NCBI GenBank assembly: GCA_019649035.1
Contig: BMAT01007240.1
Coordinates: forward strand, 330,834-394,833
DNA: 64,000 nt
Reading direction: 5' to 3'
Origin: Elysia marginata
Lineage: Eukaryota; Mollusca; Gastropoda; Plakobranchidae
The notes under the pieces are model-generated. The model ran no database searches. It saw nothing but the letters and a program-made list of their open reading frames with translations, and was not told the origin of the DNA. Below, one piece after another: positions 35,560 to 46,569 of this stretch. Each line of letters starts with the position of its first letter. The stretch's first letter is position 1. The translations under genes and the position numbers were made by a program.

Positions 35560-37185
35560 AGACTTTGCCGTTTTAAGCACGCAATAGTATTTACAAAACA
35601 ATGTTAATGAGACTGCGTGTACAAATTGGATAACTGTCGTTTTTATAAGCAAGTTAAACACGACAATAAACTTCCAGAAAAAGTTGACTTCATGAAAACA
35701 TGCTTTTGTGTTGACAATATTCCAGAGCAGCATGATACTGTTACTTTCACTGACCTCGTTTTATCAGGATAGTCTAAGAAAGGAGTTTTTCAAACATGTA
35801 TACATACTATGATGCAACGAAAATCTGTATTTATTCCTAAATCTGTTTAATGTTTCAAGTGACGTTCAAAGCCTAAATTAGAAAGTCCTCTATAAAAAGA
35901 ACCCACCGTTCTGAACTACAATTCATCTTCAAATAATTCAACTGTCAAAATTATCCTTCACAATATCAACCAACGTAGTCTGGTTGTCTAAATATAACTT
36001 TTTTGACAAAACAATGAGATATATTAGCCATAAAAAAATAATTTCAGCATCATTTTGTTTTAGTGCTTTGTTGTTTTCATGGGTATATTACCTACTGTTA
36101 TGGTGGGAAAACTGGAAATTCCATTTATTTTTTGACAACTTCAGAGGAAGGCTAAGATGATGATTTAGCCATTAACATTTTCTGGCTGGAAATAGAACAA
36201 GATGAGTGTGATAAATTGATTTGTATTAGCACGGTTATATTGCAGTCAGGATAGAAAGTAAATGGCCAAACAATCTTTTTTTAAGGTTGAGACTCTATTC
36301 GGTTTAGTGTTGCTATTACTAGCTACATTATTAATATGGCAAATTATGTCATCGTGTATTGATTTTTTTCCTTTTCGAAACATATGTTAATTTGTCTTCT
36401 TTCTTGTAAATTTTTAAGTATATTTATCATGGAGAATACATTGAACGAAGAAGACCTAAGCAATCTTTTTATTGAGATTGTTATCATGGCTAAGAAAAAT
36501 GTAAAATATATGTATTATGTAAACACATCCTATGACAGCCGGTTTTAAAACTTACAGATGTTGTGGTTTGGTATAGAGATAAGTCTTGTTTTTAGCGTCT
36601 AGACTTCCTGCTCTCTGTATATAGCTAAAAACATTATATCTATACATTTTAATTTATCACCTCTGACTTCTTCTGTCGTCCCCCCGCTTCATGTGTGTTT
36701 TTTTTTCAATGCTAAGCAGTGTGTAAAATGTGACTTCTCAGTCTGAGTACAGATCCTCTCTTAAAAATGGTGCACTTAGGATTAAGGTAAGGTTAACTTT
36801 AAAACTTAAAACAAATTGCACATTCCAAGGAGCAGGTTTGAATGAAAAAAAAACACACAAACAAAATACCATGGGGACACGCTTTTGTTTCTGAGTTGTT
36901 TCCTTGCAATTGCCTTTCGCGTCACGATATCTTGTAGCTTGTCCGATTTTGTGCTGGCCTTGAGCACGCTATTCACACATCAAGTAAAATCGCTGTACGG
37001 AAATTTATTTGGGCTGTTTGAAAATGTTAGGGTTTACTGGCTGAAATAAAACTTGTTTGTTATCCCTTACGCGAAAGAAACTCGTTTTTCATTTTCTCAA
37101 GTCTGTTTTCTTGAGTTGTTTTGTTGTTGTTATTTGTATTTTTGTTTTGTTTTGTTGTTTGTTTGCTTGTATGCTTTTTTTTTTT
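35560..37185. other. No gene seen
   Basis: AT-rich, ending in a T/G-rich run against the assembly gap at 37186. Confidence 0.4.
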
Positions 37186-37220
37186 NNNNNNNNNNNNNNN
37201 NNNNNNNNNNNNNNNNNNNN
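37186..37220. other. Assembly gap (35 N) after a poly-T tract
   Basis: Run of N following 'gctttttttttttt'. Confidence 0.98.
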
Positions 37221-37571
37221 TATGTGATGGTATAATAAAATTAATCTCATTTCGTACAAACCTGAGTCATTGTTCTAAGATAATGGCATATATCAACTTT
37301 TTAAAGATTCAGTTTAGATCAGTAGTTGAGATTGAATTTGTTATGGTTCCCAAAATATTTTATGGATACTTTTCAGTGAAATCATTATTATGAACAATTT
37401 TGAAAAAATATTAATATCATATAGCGTGCATAGGAGTGAGGTCGGATTGTGTATCTATAAGTAAAGAAGTCCTATTTCGAAAATACACTACTCCTCTTCG
37501 TTATAACTAAAAAAATTCAAAAATTGAAAAACATTGTAAATATATTAAACATTTATGTAGGTGAAACACAA

Positions 37572-38033
37572 TTCGAAAGACGATCATTACCAGTGAATAC
37601 CTCTATATCTGTTGGACATTGTAATCACCATGGTCTTTCCCAAAAGTCCGTCAATGTCGATGCTGGCTTGATTAACCTCCTCGATTGATTGAAGGGTATT
37701 TTTACAAGCCCAATTCCACTTCAAAGGTGCTCTCAGGGCTTGGGTCCTAATGACAATTTACGGGCTGCCACCCAGAGACTAGCGGGCATACCATGACTTA
37801 GCCTCAGCCGGTCACATTATACTGACACCGACCCAACCAGTAGGGGCCCGGACTGTGCTCGGCTGTGTTTCGAACACGCGACCTCTTGGTCACGGAGCGA
37901 AGCCACTACCAACTGAGCTATCTAGATCCATTGTAATCACCATGGTCTTTCCAAAAAGTCCGTCAATGTCGATGCTGGCTTGATTAACCTCCTCGATGGT
38001 GCCGCCCTTTTGACAGCTCTTATAATTTGAGTG
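37572..38033 (-). pseudogene. Coding-like exon (minus strand) split by a SINE
   Basis: On the minus strand a good acceptor ('ggcagcttctgtttcag', ending at about 38034) opens a frame reading AAKDTQIIRAVK. After a one- or two-base shift near 38000 it continues as GGTIEEVNQASIDIDGLF and KTMVITM. Past the SINE the same 69 bases recur and run on as SNRYRG, with a possible donor 'agag|gtattc' near 37594. The composition and residue mix look like real protein, but I cannot name the family. The frame shift and the SINE mean the exon cannot be used as it stands, so it is likely a gene fragment or a relic. I see no neighbouring exon within several kb on either side. Confidence 0.4.
37617..37997 (-). 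mobile_element. tRNA-derived SINE of a second family, flanked by a 69-bp direct repeat
   Basis: The SINE is about 37686-37928 in minus orientation. Its head 'gatagctcagttggtagtgg' is tRNA-like, with B-box 'gtgttcgaaac'. A G+C-rich body follows, with a central 'gtcggtgtcagtataatgtg' that resembles the centre of the other SINE family (3120-3406, 14189-14487). The tail is not A-rich. The copies of the flanking repeat are 37617-37685 and 37929-37997, 69 bp each with one mismatch. They lie exactly at the SINE ends, as a target-site duplication would, but are several times longer than the 12- and 16-bp duplications of the other two SINEs here. Confidence 0.88.
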
Positions 38034-38109
38034 TCTTTAGCTGCCTGAAACAGAAGCTGCCAAACCAAAAAAGTTGAACCAGAAAAACGAACGTGTTGTA
38101 GAATTTACG

Positions 38110-39520
38110 CATAGTAGAAAAGAGATAGAAAATTAGTTTCACACGAATGGTAGAAATGCTTATCCAGTTTAAAAAGCACATCCTCTGTTTGGAAAACTTG
38201 GTCCAGTCACATCAAAACAATTTTCTCCAGTGTTGCTAAAGCGACCTATCAGTTGGCAAGGATTAAAAACTTCATTAATGAAGACTGCAGGAAAAGTTTC
38301 TATTATGCTTTTATTCATAGCAAATTAGAATATGGACAAATGTTATAAGGGGGTACTTCTCAAAATCAATTGAGAATTTTAAAATCTATCAAAAAAGAGC
38401 TGTTAGACTCGTTGATGAAAATTGTTCATATCATACCTCTGATGCCTTTGTAAGACTCAACATTTTGCGACTACCGTCTTTGAGAAAATTTCAACTTGCT
38501 ATGTTGATCTGGAAAGCTATACAAAAGAAGGTTCCTAATCATATTATTAACTTATTTTCACCATGCTCCAATGACACGAAACGGTTTATTTTACCCTTAC
38601 CTAGGGTTGATATTTTCAAGAGTCAGAGCGTTTGTTTCAGTGCTATTTTTTTTTTTGGAACACTCTACTTTCTAGTATAAGACAACACTCTGTATCGTTG
38701 TCAAGATTTCATTCGAATTTAAGGTCGCACTTGTTGAATTATATCAATTATTAATTGTAGTTTAGAATCTCATGGGCGTGAATATGATAAAATAGCAACA
38801 ATTATGGAGTGAAAGGTCACAATTAGAAGTAACAGATCGCTATCTTACATCTGTTGCTATACTTAAATTTCCATGGACATCGTAATGTCATTTGTTTATA
38901 CTTCCTCCTATTACGCCTGTGGGGATTGGTGTCTATTGTGATTTTTTTTAAAGAATTTGCAATTATCATCGGGTCCTAATTAATTGTTCTTCTTATTATT
39001 ATCATAATATTTACTATGTTTGATATTATTAGATTATGTGTTGATTGTTAATGATGTTTTTATATCAGTTACTACATTTTTTTTCTATCCTTCTTGTTCT
39101 CAACACCATCATCATCGTCGTCATCATTTCTTTTTAATGTTTTTTTAATTTTATTTCTACTATATTTCATTATCACTTTTACCATCTTTAACATCGTCTT
39201 TATATCTCATCATCATCAGCATCACTGGTCATCATCAACATCAACAACGACATCATCATCGTCATCATCATTCTCTCTCACCGCTAAATGAGTTTATTAA
39301 TAATGTTACTTTTTATGAATGTTCATCATGCTATCAAAATATTTTTAACTGTGCTTAGCTTACAATTGCTTTTCAATTTATATAGTTCCTTTGATTTTTT
39401 CAAGATATTTCATTAAGGTATGTAATATTATCATGTTTATATTTAACGGCCAAATGAAAAAAGGCACTGTGCCTAATTTGCTACCGTTGTAAAATAAAAT
39501 CAATTTCAAATTCAAATTTA
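38110..39520 (+). mobile_element. Jockey/CR1-like LINE, 3' part with ORF2 C-terminus and 3' untranslated region
   Basis: Plus-strand pieces follow the usual order of an ORF2 C-terminal half: a 'WSSHIKTI' motif (about 38205), 'RKSFYYAFIHSKLEYG' (about 38291-38337), 'KRAVRLVDENCSYHTSDAF' (about 38394-38450), then an open frame at 38465-38680 with 'LRLPSLRKFQLAMLIWKAIQ' (starting just before it) and 'PNHIINLF'. After a frame change come 'NTLLSSIRQHS' and 'HSNLRSHLLNYINY' with a stop at about 38753. At least two frame breaks and one stop are present, and the polymerase core is missing, so the copy is 5'-truncated and dead. The 3' part may run to about 39518, where 'aataaaatcaatttcaaatt' gives way to TTCAAA-type units, a plausible LINE tail. 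A degenerate TCA tract (39094-39270) lies inside it. Confidence 0.8.
39094..39290. repeat. Degenerate (TCA)n tract
   Basis: Clusters of CATCATCAT, TCGTCA and CAACATCA around an AT-rich middle; imperfect. Confidence 0.75.
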
Positions 39521-39529
39521 AATTCTCTC

Positions 39530-40775
39530 TCTCTCTTTTTTTTTTTTTTTTTTTAGTTTCTCTACCAGCTCTCAAATCTCTCTTTTCTCTCTATTCAAGG
39601 TTTTGCAACAAAAACAACACCATTGAAAAAAAAACAATCTCATCTTCCAGAGAAGAGGGTGGAGATGATAACTACAGTATTTGTTACTTTCGTTTCGATA
39701 ACATTATGAGTTAAGCTTACTCAATGCCAGTCTCCTGCTCTTCTCTCCCTGTGGATGTCTTGGGACTCACACCTGATTAAGTCTGTCGGCTGGGATGAGT
39801 GTTGTCTGCCAATAGATATCCAGCAGTTAGGCCTACAGTGGTTTGAGGGTAGAGGCATTTGGAAAATCTGACGTGTGAAGAAGTTAGTGTGTTGAGGAAA
39901 TTAGGAATGAAAGGGAGTGAAGGATATTGGACGATACGTTTGCGTGTCGTCGCCGTGTGTGTCTTGAGGGCTGGCTGCTGTTCTTTTAACTCCCACGTAA
40001 CTTTTCTGAATGAGAACCACTTTACTATGTGGATCTTCTAAACAGGCTCTTATGGTTGAGGGTAACCAGACTGCGACAAATAATTGTTACACAATATATT
40101 TACTGCAATTCTTCATTGTCTCTTGCTCTTTTCGTTTTTACACTTGAGGTGATGTGATAGAGTAGAATCATTCTCGTCCACGAAAGTTCGCTTTATCTGG
40201 TTACTATCACTCATGGCTATTGGTTCGGCGATGTCCTTACCATCGCTGATCACCCACACATGTCTGGGGGTAGATAGCTTTTTGGGGATCATCATGTCAC
40301 GACAGATAAAAGATGGAGATGCGGACAGAAAGAGACAGAAGCATGGCTATTCAGGAATATTTTTAAATAGTGAGAGAGCGATACAGAGAGAGTATGTGAT
40401 GGAAAGAAAAAGGAAAAGAAATTGAGATAATAAAGCTGGAATGGACAAAAATTAATCTTATTATAAATGGTGATGAATTGGCTACAGATATATTATTAAA
40501 GTATACACAAGGTATCGTTTAGATTTAAACTGTGGTCGATTCGGTTGTCAGTTCTTCAATATGACTGATGGACAACTTCAACATTCAATAAAGTCATAGC
40601 ACCCATGATTTGGAGAGTAATTGCCTCGATATAGCGACTTGTCGAGAGTGGCCGACTATTTTTTAATTTATACGAGCGTAACAGTTCAGACCTTGGGTAA
40701 ATATGTGAAAGACAATTTATGAAATTCATTAACAGGCCTCTCGAGCCAATAAACAAGAAATTTTATGAACTCACA
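39530..40775. other. Mostly featureless; one weak coding-like frame on the minus strand
   Basis: A 60-codon minus-strand frame at 40113-40295 (MMIPKKLSTPRHVWVISDG at its start) has a protein-like composition, and a 'gatg|gtaagg' that could be a donor lies inside it at about 40234. There is no recognisable domain and no second exon, so I do not call a gene. G+C is slightly raised at 39740-39830 without a supported feature. Confidence 0.25.
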
Positions 40776-40779
40776 GGGT

Positions 40780-41160
40780 CTGATAATAAAAAAATCCATT
40801 CGGAGTATAAAAGACGATGTGTCAGTATCGACACGAGATCTGGCACGTGGAGAAAGAGAATGACGGGACAGGAAAAGAAAGTTTTTTTTCCTTTTCTTTC
40901 CATGTGAGTAAAAGTTTGGAGACGCAAAAGAAGGAGAAATTCATTTCCGAATGCACCCCCTAGTTTTTGTAACTTGGCACTCTTTCTCCTAAACAGCTTC
41001 TCTCCCTTCTCCACACCCCTCACCCACACACACATACACACACAATCCAAAAGCTCAGATCTCAGCATCTTTCGATATAATAAACATGAAACAAGACTCA
41101 CGAATGCTGCCAATTTCCGGCTCAGCTCAGATGAAAGACGATTCTGGAAGCGTATATATG
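40780..41160 (+). repeat. Block B segment 1 of the large duplication (partner 1290-1690)
   Basis: Matches block A segment 1 in the same order and orientation: a 'cacgtgg' followed by purine-rich sequence, the C-rich to CA-repeat transition, and 'tctttcgatata'. Confidence 0.6.
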
Positions 41161-41470
41161 GCGGCGGTCGTGTCAGAATTACTTGTGTTGCTCTTTGACA
41201 TTTTAGAACTTTAAAAATATTGGTGTGATGGTATTTTTGTTGTTGAGGGCGTCAAGGTTTATCGATCTCTTAACGAGAAATATATTCAGACAAAGATATT
41301 TGAACAAAAAAACCCCTTAATATCGCTAAGGCCTACCATACAAAAGTCGTGATTTAGAGTACTGAAGTGTTAAAATATCTGAAAGATGCATTTAATTATC
41401 TTTGAGAGAGTGAAATGCAATAGTCTAGCCCAATTCTTAATTTTTTTACTTGAAAATTAAAACGAAAAAT

Positions 41471-41495
41471 ATGTGTGTGTGTGTGGGGGGGGGGG
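41471..41495. repeat. (TG)n followed by (G)n
   Basis: Short TG run ending in eleven G. Together with the G-rich strand bias it could form a non-B structure, but it is short. Confidence 0.9.
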
Positions 41496-41559
41496 TTCTT
41501 ATTGAAATTTAAGATTGAAAAGATGTAGTCGACTTTTGCGTCAGTCAAATTTTAATGCA

Positions 41560-42050
41560 AGTGATGTGTTATCCATTAAAGCTAAGCAGAATAATTCGTA
41601 AAGTGTTTGTATCCAATGTCAGAGTGAGCGTCTATGGTATTACTTTTGTAGAGGTGGGTTAAAAGAGTCGAGAAACAGTGAACAGCCAAGGCGAGAAATG
41701 TTCTCATTTTCTCATTTCCAGTATAATGAGATTCAAGTCTCATCTTAATAGTCTTTATTTTTATGCAAATTGTTGGAAGATTACTCAGGCCATAGACAAA
41801 TTTCGCTTCTGGACGCCTTCCCTGAAACTCACTCATTAAAAATAGATAGATGCAAAGCATTTTTTCAAACCGGAAATAAAGAATAAAATAGGTCAAGGTT
41901 TATAGACAGCTTTGAACCATATAGTCTAAACCGAAGGGCTAAAGAATCTTGGCAGACAAAATAAACACTGCATACCGAAGGTCATATGGAATGAGATTTC
42001 ACAGTAATTTAGAGTGGCGTCCCTTTTCTTCAAGTCGTTTTCTTCAAGCC
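41560..42050 (+). repeat. Block B segment 2 of the large duplication (partner 4990-5550)
   Basis: Same landmark order as in block A, including 'tttttatgcaaatt', 'gaaactcactca', 'aaccggaaataaagaataaa' and 'tttatagacag' followed by 'aaagaatct'. A 104-codon minus-strand frame (41582-41896) covers part of it. The counterpart frames in A share only a few residues (for instance DAHSDIG in B and DAHSDKG in A). Confidence 0.6.
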
Positions 42051-42102
42051 GATACAAGATAATGTTTGTCAGTTTAGGTTCAGGGACTATAAAAGAGTTT
42101 AT

Positions 42103-42165
42103 AAGGGATAACATTTTATTTTTAATTAGGGATAACATTTTATTTTTTATAAGGGATAACATGTT
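42103..42165 (+). repeat. Tandem repeat, about 23-bp unit, 2.5 copies
   Basis: 'agggataacattttattttt' recurs three times, the last truncated at 'agggataacat'. Confidence 0.9.
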
Positions 42166-42859
42166 AAGAGTGAACGAATTCGTTTTGTCTGACAAAGGAA
42201 TGGAGAAAAGTAAAGCAAAAATAGACGAAAAGTATACGTATTGAAACTAGACCTAGAACATCGATCGTGCTATCTCTCTAGATTAGAGGAAGTGAATGGG
42301 TTTGACCCGTACCAAAAAAAAAAAACAAAAACAAAAAAGACTGACGCCTCCTGCCGCCTGTTGCATATGGAGACATGGTAAACTATCTAGTTTTGGGGCA
42401 AATTACACTTTTTTCAAGGTAGGTATATATTTGAGCTCTTAAATTACACACGAAACAAGTGAGCTATCGACTTTACGCCTTGGTCAGACAAACAAAAAAA
42501 AAGGCTGACGTCGTATGTTCAAACCAACTTCCATGACAGAGTATTTCTCTACATATTTAAACGCTAAGTGTTTTGAACTATTTTGCAGACAAGGAACAAC
42601 CATGAACCATTTGCTTAAATGGGAATATCCGTCCTCGAAATTATCGTTTTTGCTACTACAAACAACATCAAACTCGAGTTGAAAGAACTGAGATATCAGC
42701 TTTTGTCGCATTAGCCTTGGAGAATGTCACTGATGTGGACGCATTTTAGTGAAGATGTCACGAGATACTTTGTTGGTAAAGCTCGGTGGGCTGTACTTCG
42801 CAAGAATGAGGTTCATAGCACAAAGGCTAATGCTCTCGAAAGAGTATATTCTTACTATT

Positions 42860-44165
42860 ATCTTAGGTCAAAACAGCATTTAAGCGTGGAACTTATAATG
42901 ATCATCTAACACCTTACTTTACTGTCCTAATAGTTTAAAACAAGGCCGCATGACCATCCCAATGTTGTTTTCATTCTTCATAAATGAGTTCGCTACGATT
43001 ATCATTGTGATCGCGAGAGGCAAACATGGCATTACAATTGGTGCATGTATTACGTGAACTGTTCCTTTCTTTCCTTATGATTTAATTCTTTTGTATGATT
43101 CTGTTCTTGGGCTGAAAAATCAAATGAAAAATGTAAAATCAGATCCAGATTGGTAAGGTCAAACTGTCAGGCTAGATAAAACCAATATTGTTCTTAGGAA
43201 AGGTTGTCATTTGGGAAGAGGCTTCAGCTGATTCAGAACAATGCTGCCCGTCTCATTATGAAAAAAACGCAAAATTGATCATGTGCCACCCATGTTTAAA
43301 CATTTACACTGGCTGCCTGTACAAACTAGAATAGAGTATAAGATCGCTGTTTTATGCTACAAATGCATTCACGGCTATGCCCCTAATTATCTTAAAGGTC
43401 TTGTAAGCTTGTACACGCCTACGCGCAACTTAAGATCATGTAATAAAGCTCTGTTGTCAGTACCGTGTAAACCATCAAGAAAAGACGGTAATAGAGCCTT
43501 TGTGCAATGTGCCCCAGTAGTCTGGAATGCCCTTCCCCTTTCTGTCAGGGAGGCTACGTCGGTAAATCAGTTTAAGACCCTATTGAAAACATATTTGTTC
43601 ACGCTATATGAAGACCTTAATTAGTTTGTGTCAAGAAATGTAATATACCGATGGTCAATGTATATCCTTTTTTTTTCTTTAATTTTGTACATGCACCTTT
43701 TGTTTTTCTTTTGTTTGTTTTGAATTGTTAATGGATTATGTTTTGTACAAAATTGTCATTATGTCAGTATTGTTTGTTTGGGTAGATGTACTGTTGTAAA
43801 GAGCTTCGAGCCTACATGTAGGAAGAGGCGCTAGAAAATAACTTCATTATTATTATTATTATGGTCGACAAAATTATATGAAAGCGATCGGTTTTATTTC
43901 TATCATGGTATTGAAAAAACTTCTTGAAACAGATATTCAAACCATTTGTAGATTTTTATTCTAAATTCAGGGCAGGAGTCTCCCCAGTAAATTATCATAG
44001 ACTTAAACACACTCCAAATGTTGACAAGTTATGCCCTATGAGCAGAAAATGATGAAGAAACTGAATGTCATCTCAGCATCCTTTATACAAGATTTGTCTC
44101 TGATTTCGAGTTGAGTATATTGCTAACCGATGCCAATAACTTTACAACTATTTTTAGCATTTTAA
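42860..44165 (+). mobile_element. RTE/jockey-like LINE remnant, interrupted by another LINE
   Basis: Left part (about 42860-43205): 'YNDHLTPYFT' and 'CPNSLKQG', then 'MLFSFFINEF', 'DLILLYDSVLGLKNQMKN' in the position of the catalytic box, and 'TVRLDKTNIVLRKGCHLG'. These are consecutive reverse-transcriptase motifs, with the catalytic FADD lost. Right part (about 43905-44165): 'FRAGVSPVNYHRLKHTPNVD', 'KLCPM', 'EETECHLSILYTRF' and 'ILSKKEKN', which match the usual Cys-containing C-terminal region of this LINE type. Between the two lies a different LINE (43205-43862). Frame changes and stops are several, and the N-terminal endonuclease is missing. Block A has no counterpart, so insertion followed the duplication. 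Confidence 0.75.
43205..43862 (+). mobile_element. L2/CR1-like LINE 3' end with (ATT)n tail
   Basis: The first readable piece, 'KRLQLIQNNAARLIM' (about 43215), is followed after one frame change by an open frame at 43283-43624 carrying the standard C-terminal motifs 'HLHWLPVQTRIEYKIAVLCY', 'GYAPNYLKGLV', 'YTPTRNLRS', 'RAFVQCAPVVWNALP' and 'FKTLLKTYLF', with a natural stop at 43622-43624. The 3' untranslated part (to 43862) ends 'gtaaagagcttcgagc', 'gaagaggcgctagaaaataa' and five ATT units, the classic ending of L2/CR1-like elements. One frame break was found, so this copy looks younger than the LINE it sits in. It is strongly 5'-truncated, and I see no clear target-site duplication. Confidence 0.92.
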
Positions 44166-44204
44166 GTAAAAAAGAAAAGAATACACGACGTTTTGTGTAA
44201 CATA

Positions 44205-44513
44205 TTACAGACTTTAAGCAGCAACACGTGAGTATGACGCGAACGTCTGTGGCGTCTATTTTAAGAAACTGGTTTCATTATTTTTATAGTTTCTCAATCT
44301 GCTTTCCCGATTTTCACGTACGCGTATTGAGACACGGTGCGTGTGCTAAAGGTCTCTATTACAGACTTTAAGCAGCCAGCGCGAGAGCATGACGGGAACG
44401 TCTGTGGGTCTATTTTTAGAAACTGGTTTCGTTATTATTATAGTTTCCTTGACCTTCTTTCCCGATTTTCACCTACGCGTAGTGAAAACAGGGTGCGTGT
44501 GCTTAAGGTCTCT
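44205..44513 (+). repeat. Tandem dimer, unit about 155 bp
   Basis: Units 44205-44357 and 44358-44513. Both start 'attacagactttaagcag', contain 'gaacgtctgtgg', 'gaaactggttt', 'tttcccgattttcac' and 'tacgcgta', and end 'aaggtctct'. Identity is high. The repeat lies just downstream of the LINE remnant and could have been part of its 3' end. Confidence 0.9.
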
Positions 44514-44819
44514 ATTAATAAATCATACGAGGTGTTTTATACAACTATCTTTTTTTGATCGAACATTATATATTTATCCTTTAAAAATTTGTAGCACATT
44601 TTACTAAATCATAAAATGAACCGCCCATTATTCTACTCAATACCATATTGCTTCCATTGGCACTTTGATAGGGATTTATAACTGGCAATGGATATAACCT
44701 TACGAGGCTCTGTATATTACACTTCCCTGTTATTATTTATTGGAGAGTTTATTTATAACGCACACGTACGTGTACGTACGTGTTCATTTTTGCTATATGT
44801 ATTTTACATTGTTCATCGG

Positions 44820-44857
44820 CAAATGGCCTAACAATAAACTATTCAAATTTCAATTCA

Positions 44858-44907
<50 letters not shown>

Positions 44908-44924
44908 CTCTCTCTCTCTCTCAC

Positions 44925-44955
<31 letters not shown>

Positions 44956-45040
44956 CCTTCTCTCTATTTCTCTTTCTCTGTCACCCTTTCTCTCTCTATC
45001 TATCTAACTATCTATCTATCTCTCTCCCTTTTTTCCTTCT
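44820..45040. repeat. (TC)n and (TATC)n compound microsatellite, possibly seeded by a retroposon tail
   Basis: 'aataaactattcaaatttca' (44833-44852) resembles the LINE tail near 39490-39515, and the array of TC and TATC units follows at 44860. Ser/Leu-rich frames across it are artefacts. Confidence 0.9.
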
Positions 45041-46510
45041 AGCCCTATGTATCGTATCTCTATGTCCGTGCCCACCTCTTCCTCCACTCCTCCCTTTTTT
45101 TTCTTCTTATCTCGGCCTCCACACAAATTGCAGCCAAGACCCAAATAGAAGAGACATTATCTTAGTTTGAGTTTCAAAAGCTCACATTGACATGCAGCTG
45201 ACGAAAAAAAATTACATCGACCCTCTCCACTTCTAAATTGTCTTGCTAAAACGGCACCTCACATCTTTTTCCTTTTCAGGGAGAGGGGGTTTAGGTCTGA
45301 AACAGACATTTACAAACATGACTCCCTACAACAGCCTGCCATCAGGGCAGTTATCTTGAAAAGATTGTCTCTCCAAGGCTGTCCTCTTGCTACCTCATTG
45401 AACACACGCACCAAAATAAAAATAAAAACCTTTGGCCGACCCCGTTTCTGTTTGTTCTAGATCTTCGAAGGTACTTTTTTTTTGCTTGTTTTTATGATTG
45501 TTTTCCCAGATTTGTGTTTCCAAACTGGTAGTGGTATCAAATTTGGTCAAAAAATGAGCAATTATTTCCTGCTACACTGAATTTCTTGACGTAGAGTTTT
45601 CTCTTTTTAAATCAAATTATACTACCCCGGGGGAGAGTTAACAAAACAGTATAAGATGAGAAAATACCTATGAATAACATACGCGTAGTTATCAAAGAAT
45701 TTCGTTAAGCAGAAACTTTGAACCAAGTGCCTTTTCTTATGTGTTGCAGATTGTTTACGAACCGAAATTATTCTTTCTGTTAATCGGTCTCGGTATCCTT
45801 TCTTTTCTAACGTCCCTAAAGTTGGACATATTTGTCCGAAAGAGGCAGGAATTAGTGTAATATACCGTGTACGATGCCACCTTATGGTTAAAACATGGTA
45901 AAATATCCCCTAAAAATATACTTATATCATCATATCCTATTGTTCGTTACATTTTGATGAGCAGATTATACCAAATGTATGAAAAAAGCACGCTGCTCAT
46001 TTCAGTTTCCAGTTGTGATTTTTATAAATATTGGTTGCAAGTAAAAAAATTATAATCTTATATAGTTTTTGTCTTAAAAAGTCTTGATGAAAAAGTAAGA
46101 GGAGGTGGGGTAAAGAGTTAGCTAGCTCAATAAAGTAGAAAAAAATACAAAGTTGGAACTTTGAAGAGGAAAAGAGAAATTTATGTGTGAGTTAGGGGGA
46201 AAGAAAGATAAAGAGATTGATGAGTGACAGAAATACAAATAAAGAGGTAAATTGAAATTTAGACTGACACACGAGGGCAGGTGGACAGGCAGCTGAGAAA
46301 TAAAGCGATAAAGGTAGGAGTTAATGAAAAAAAGAGAGAGAGAGGGTCCATTAAACTAGTAATTCATCGGAAGACGGAAAAAAACAGACACAAAAGTAGT
46401 AAAAATGGCTTTATACTTTCACTGTAAGCTTACGACCAAACCTCAAGATTAATAGATCTATCAGTATAAGGAAAAACTTTCTTTGGCTCCATTGACAGTC
46501 TAGGAAAGAG
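45010..46510 (+). repeat. Block B segment 3 of the large duplication (partner 11890-13690)
   Basis: Begins in TC-rich sequence and continues through 'aggtctgaaacag', 'gattgtctctcca', a purine-rich field and 'tttggctccat..gtctagg'. It runs straight into segment 4 without the LINE present in block A. Confidence 0.6.
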
Positions 46511-46569
46511 GTCATCATCTTTCGTAGAACGACTACGTTGAGGCACCACCAAGACCAACAGCTTATCTT

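Noticed and set aside
42124-42144. Similarity of 'tagggataac' to the first half of the I-SceI homing endonuclease site
   Set aside because: Only the first ten or so bases agree and the unit is part of a local tandem repeat; chance.
43190-43890. Target-site duplication of the inner L2/CR1-like LINE
   Set aside because: No match longer than chance between the left and right flanks.
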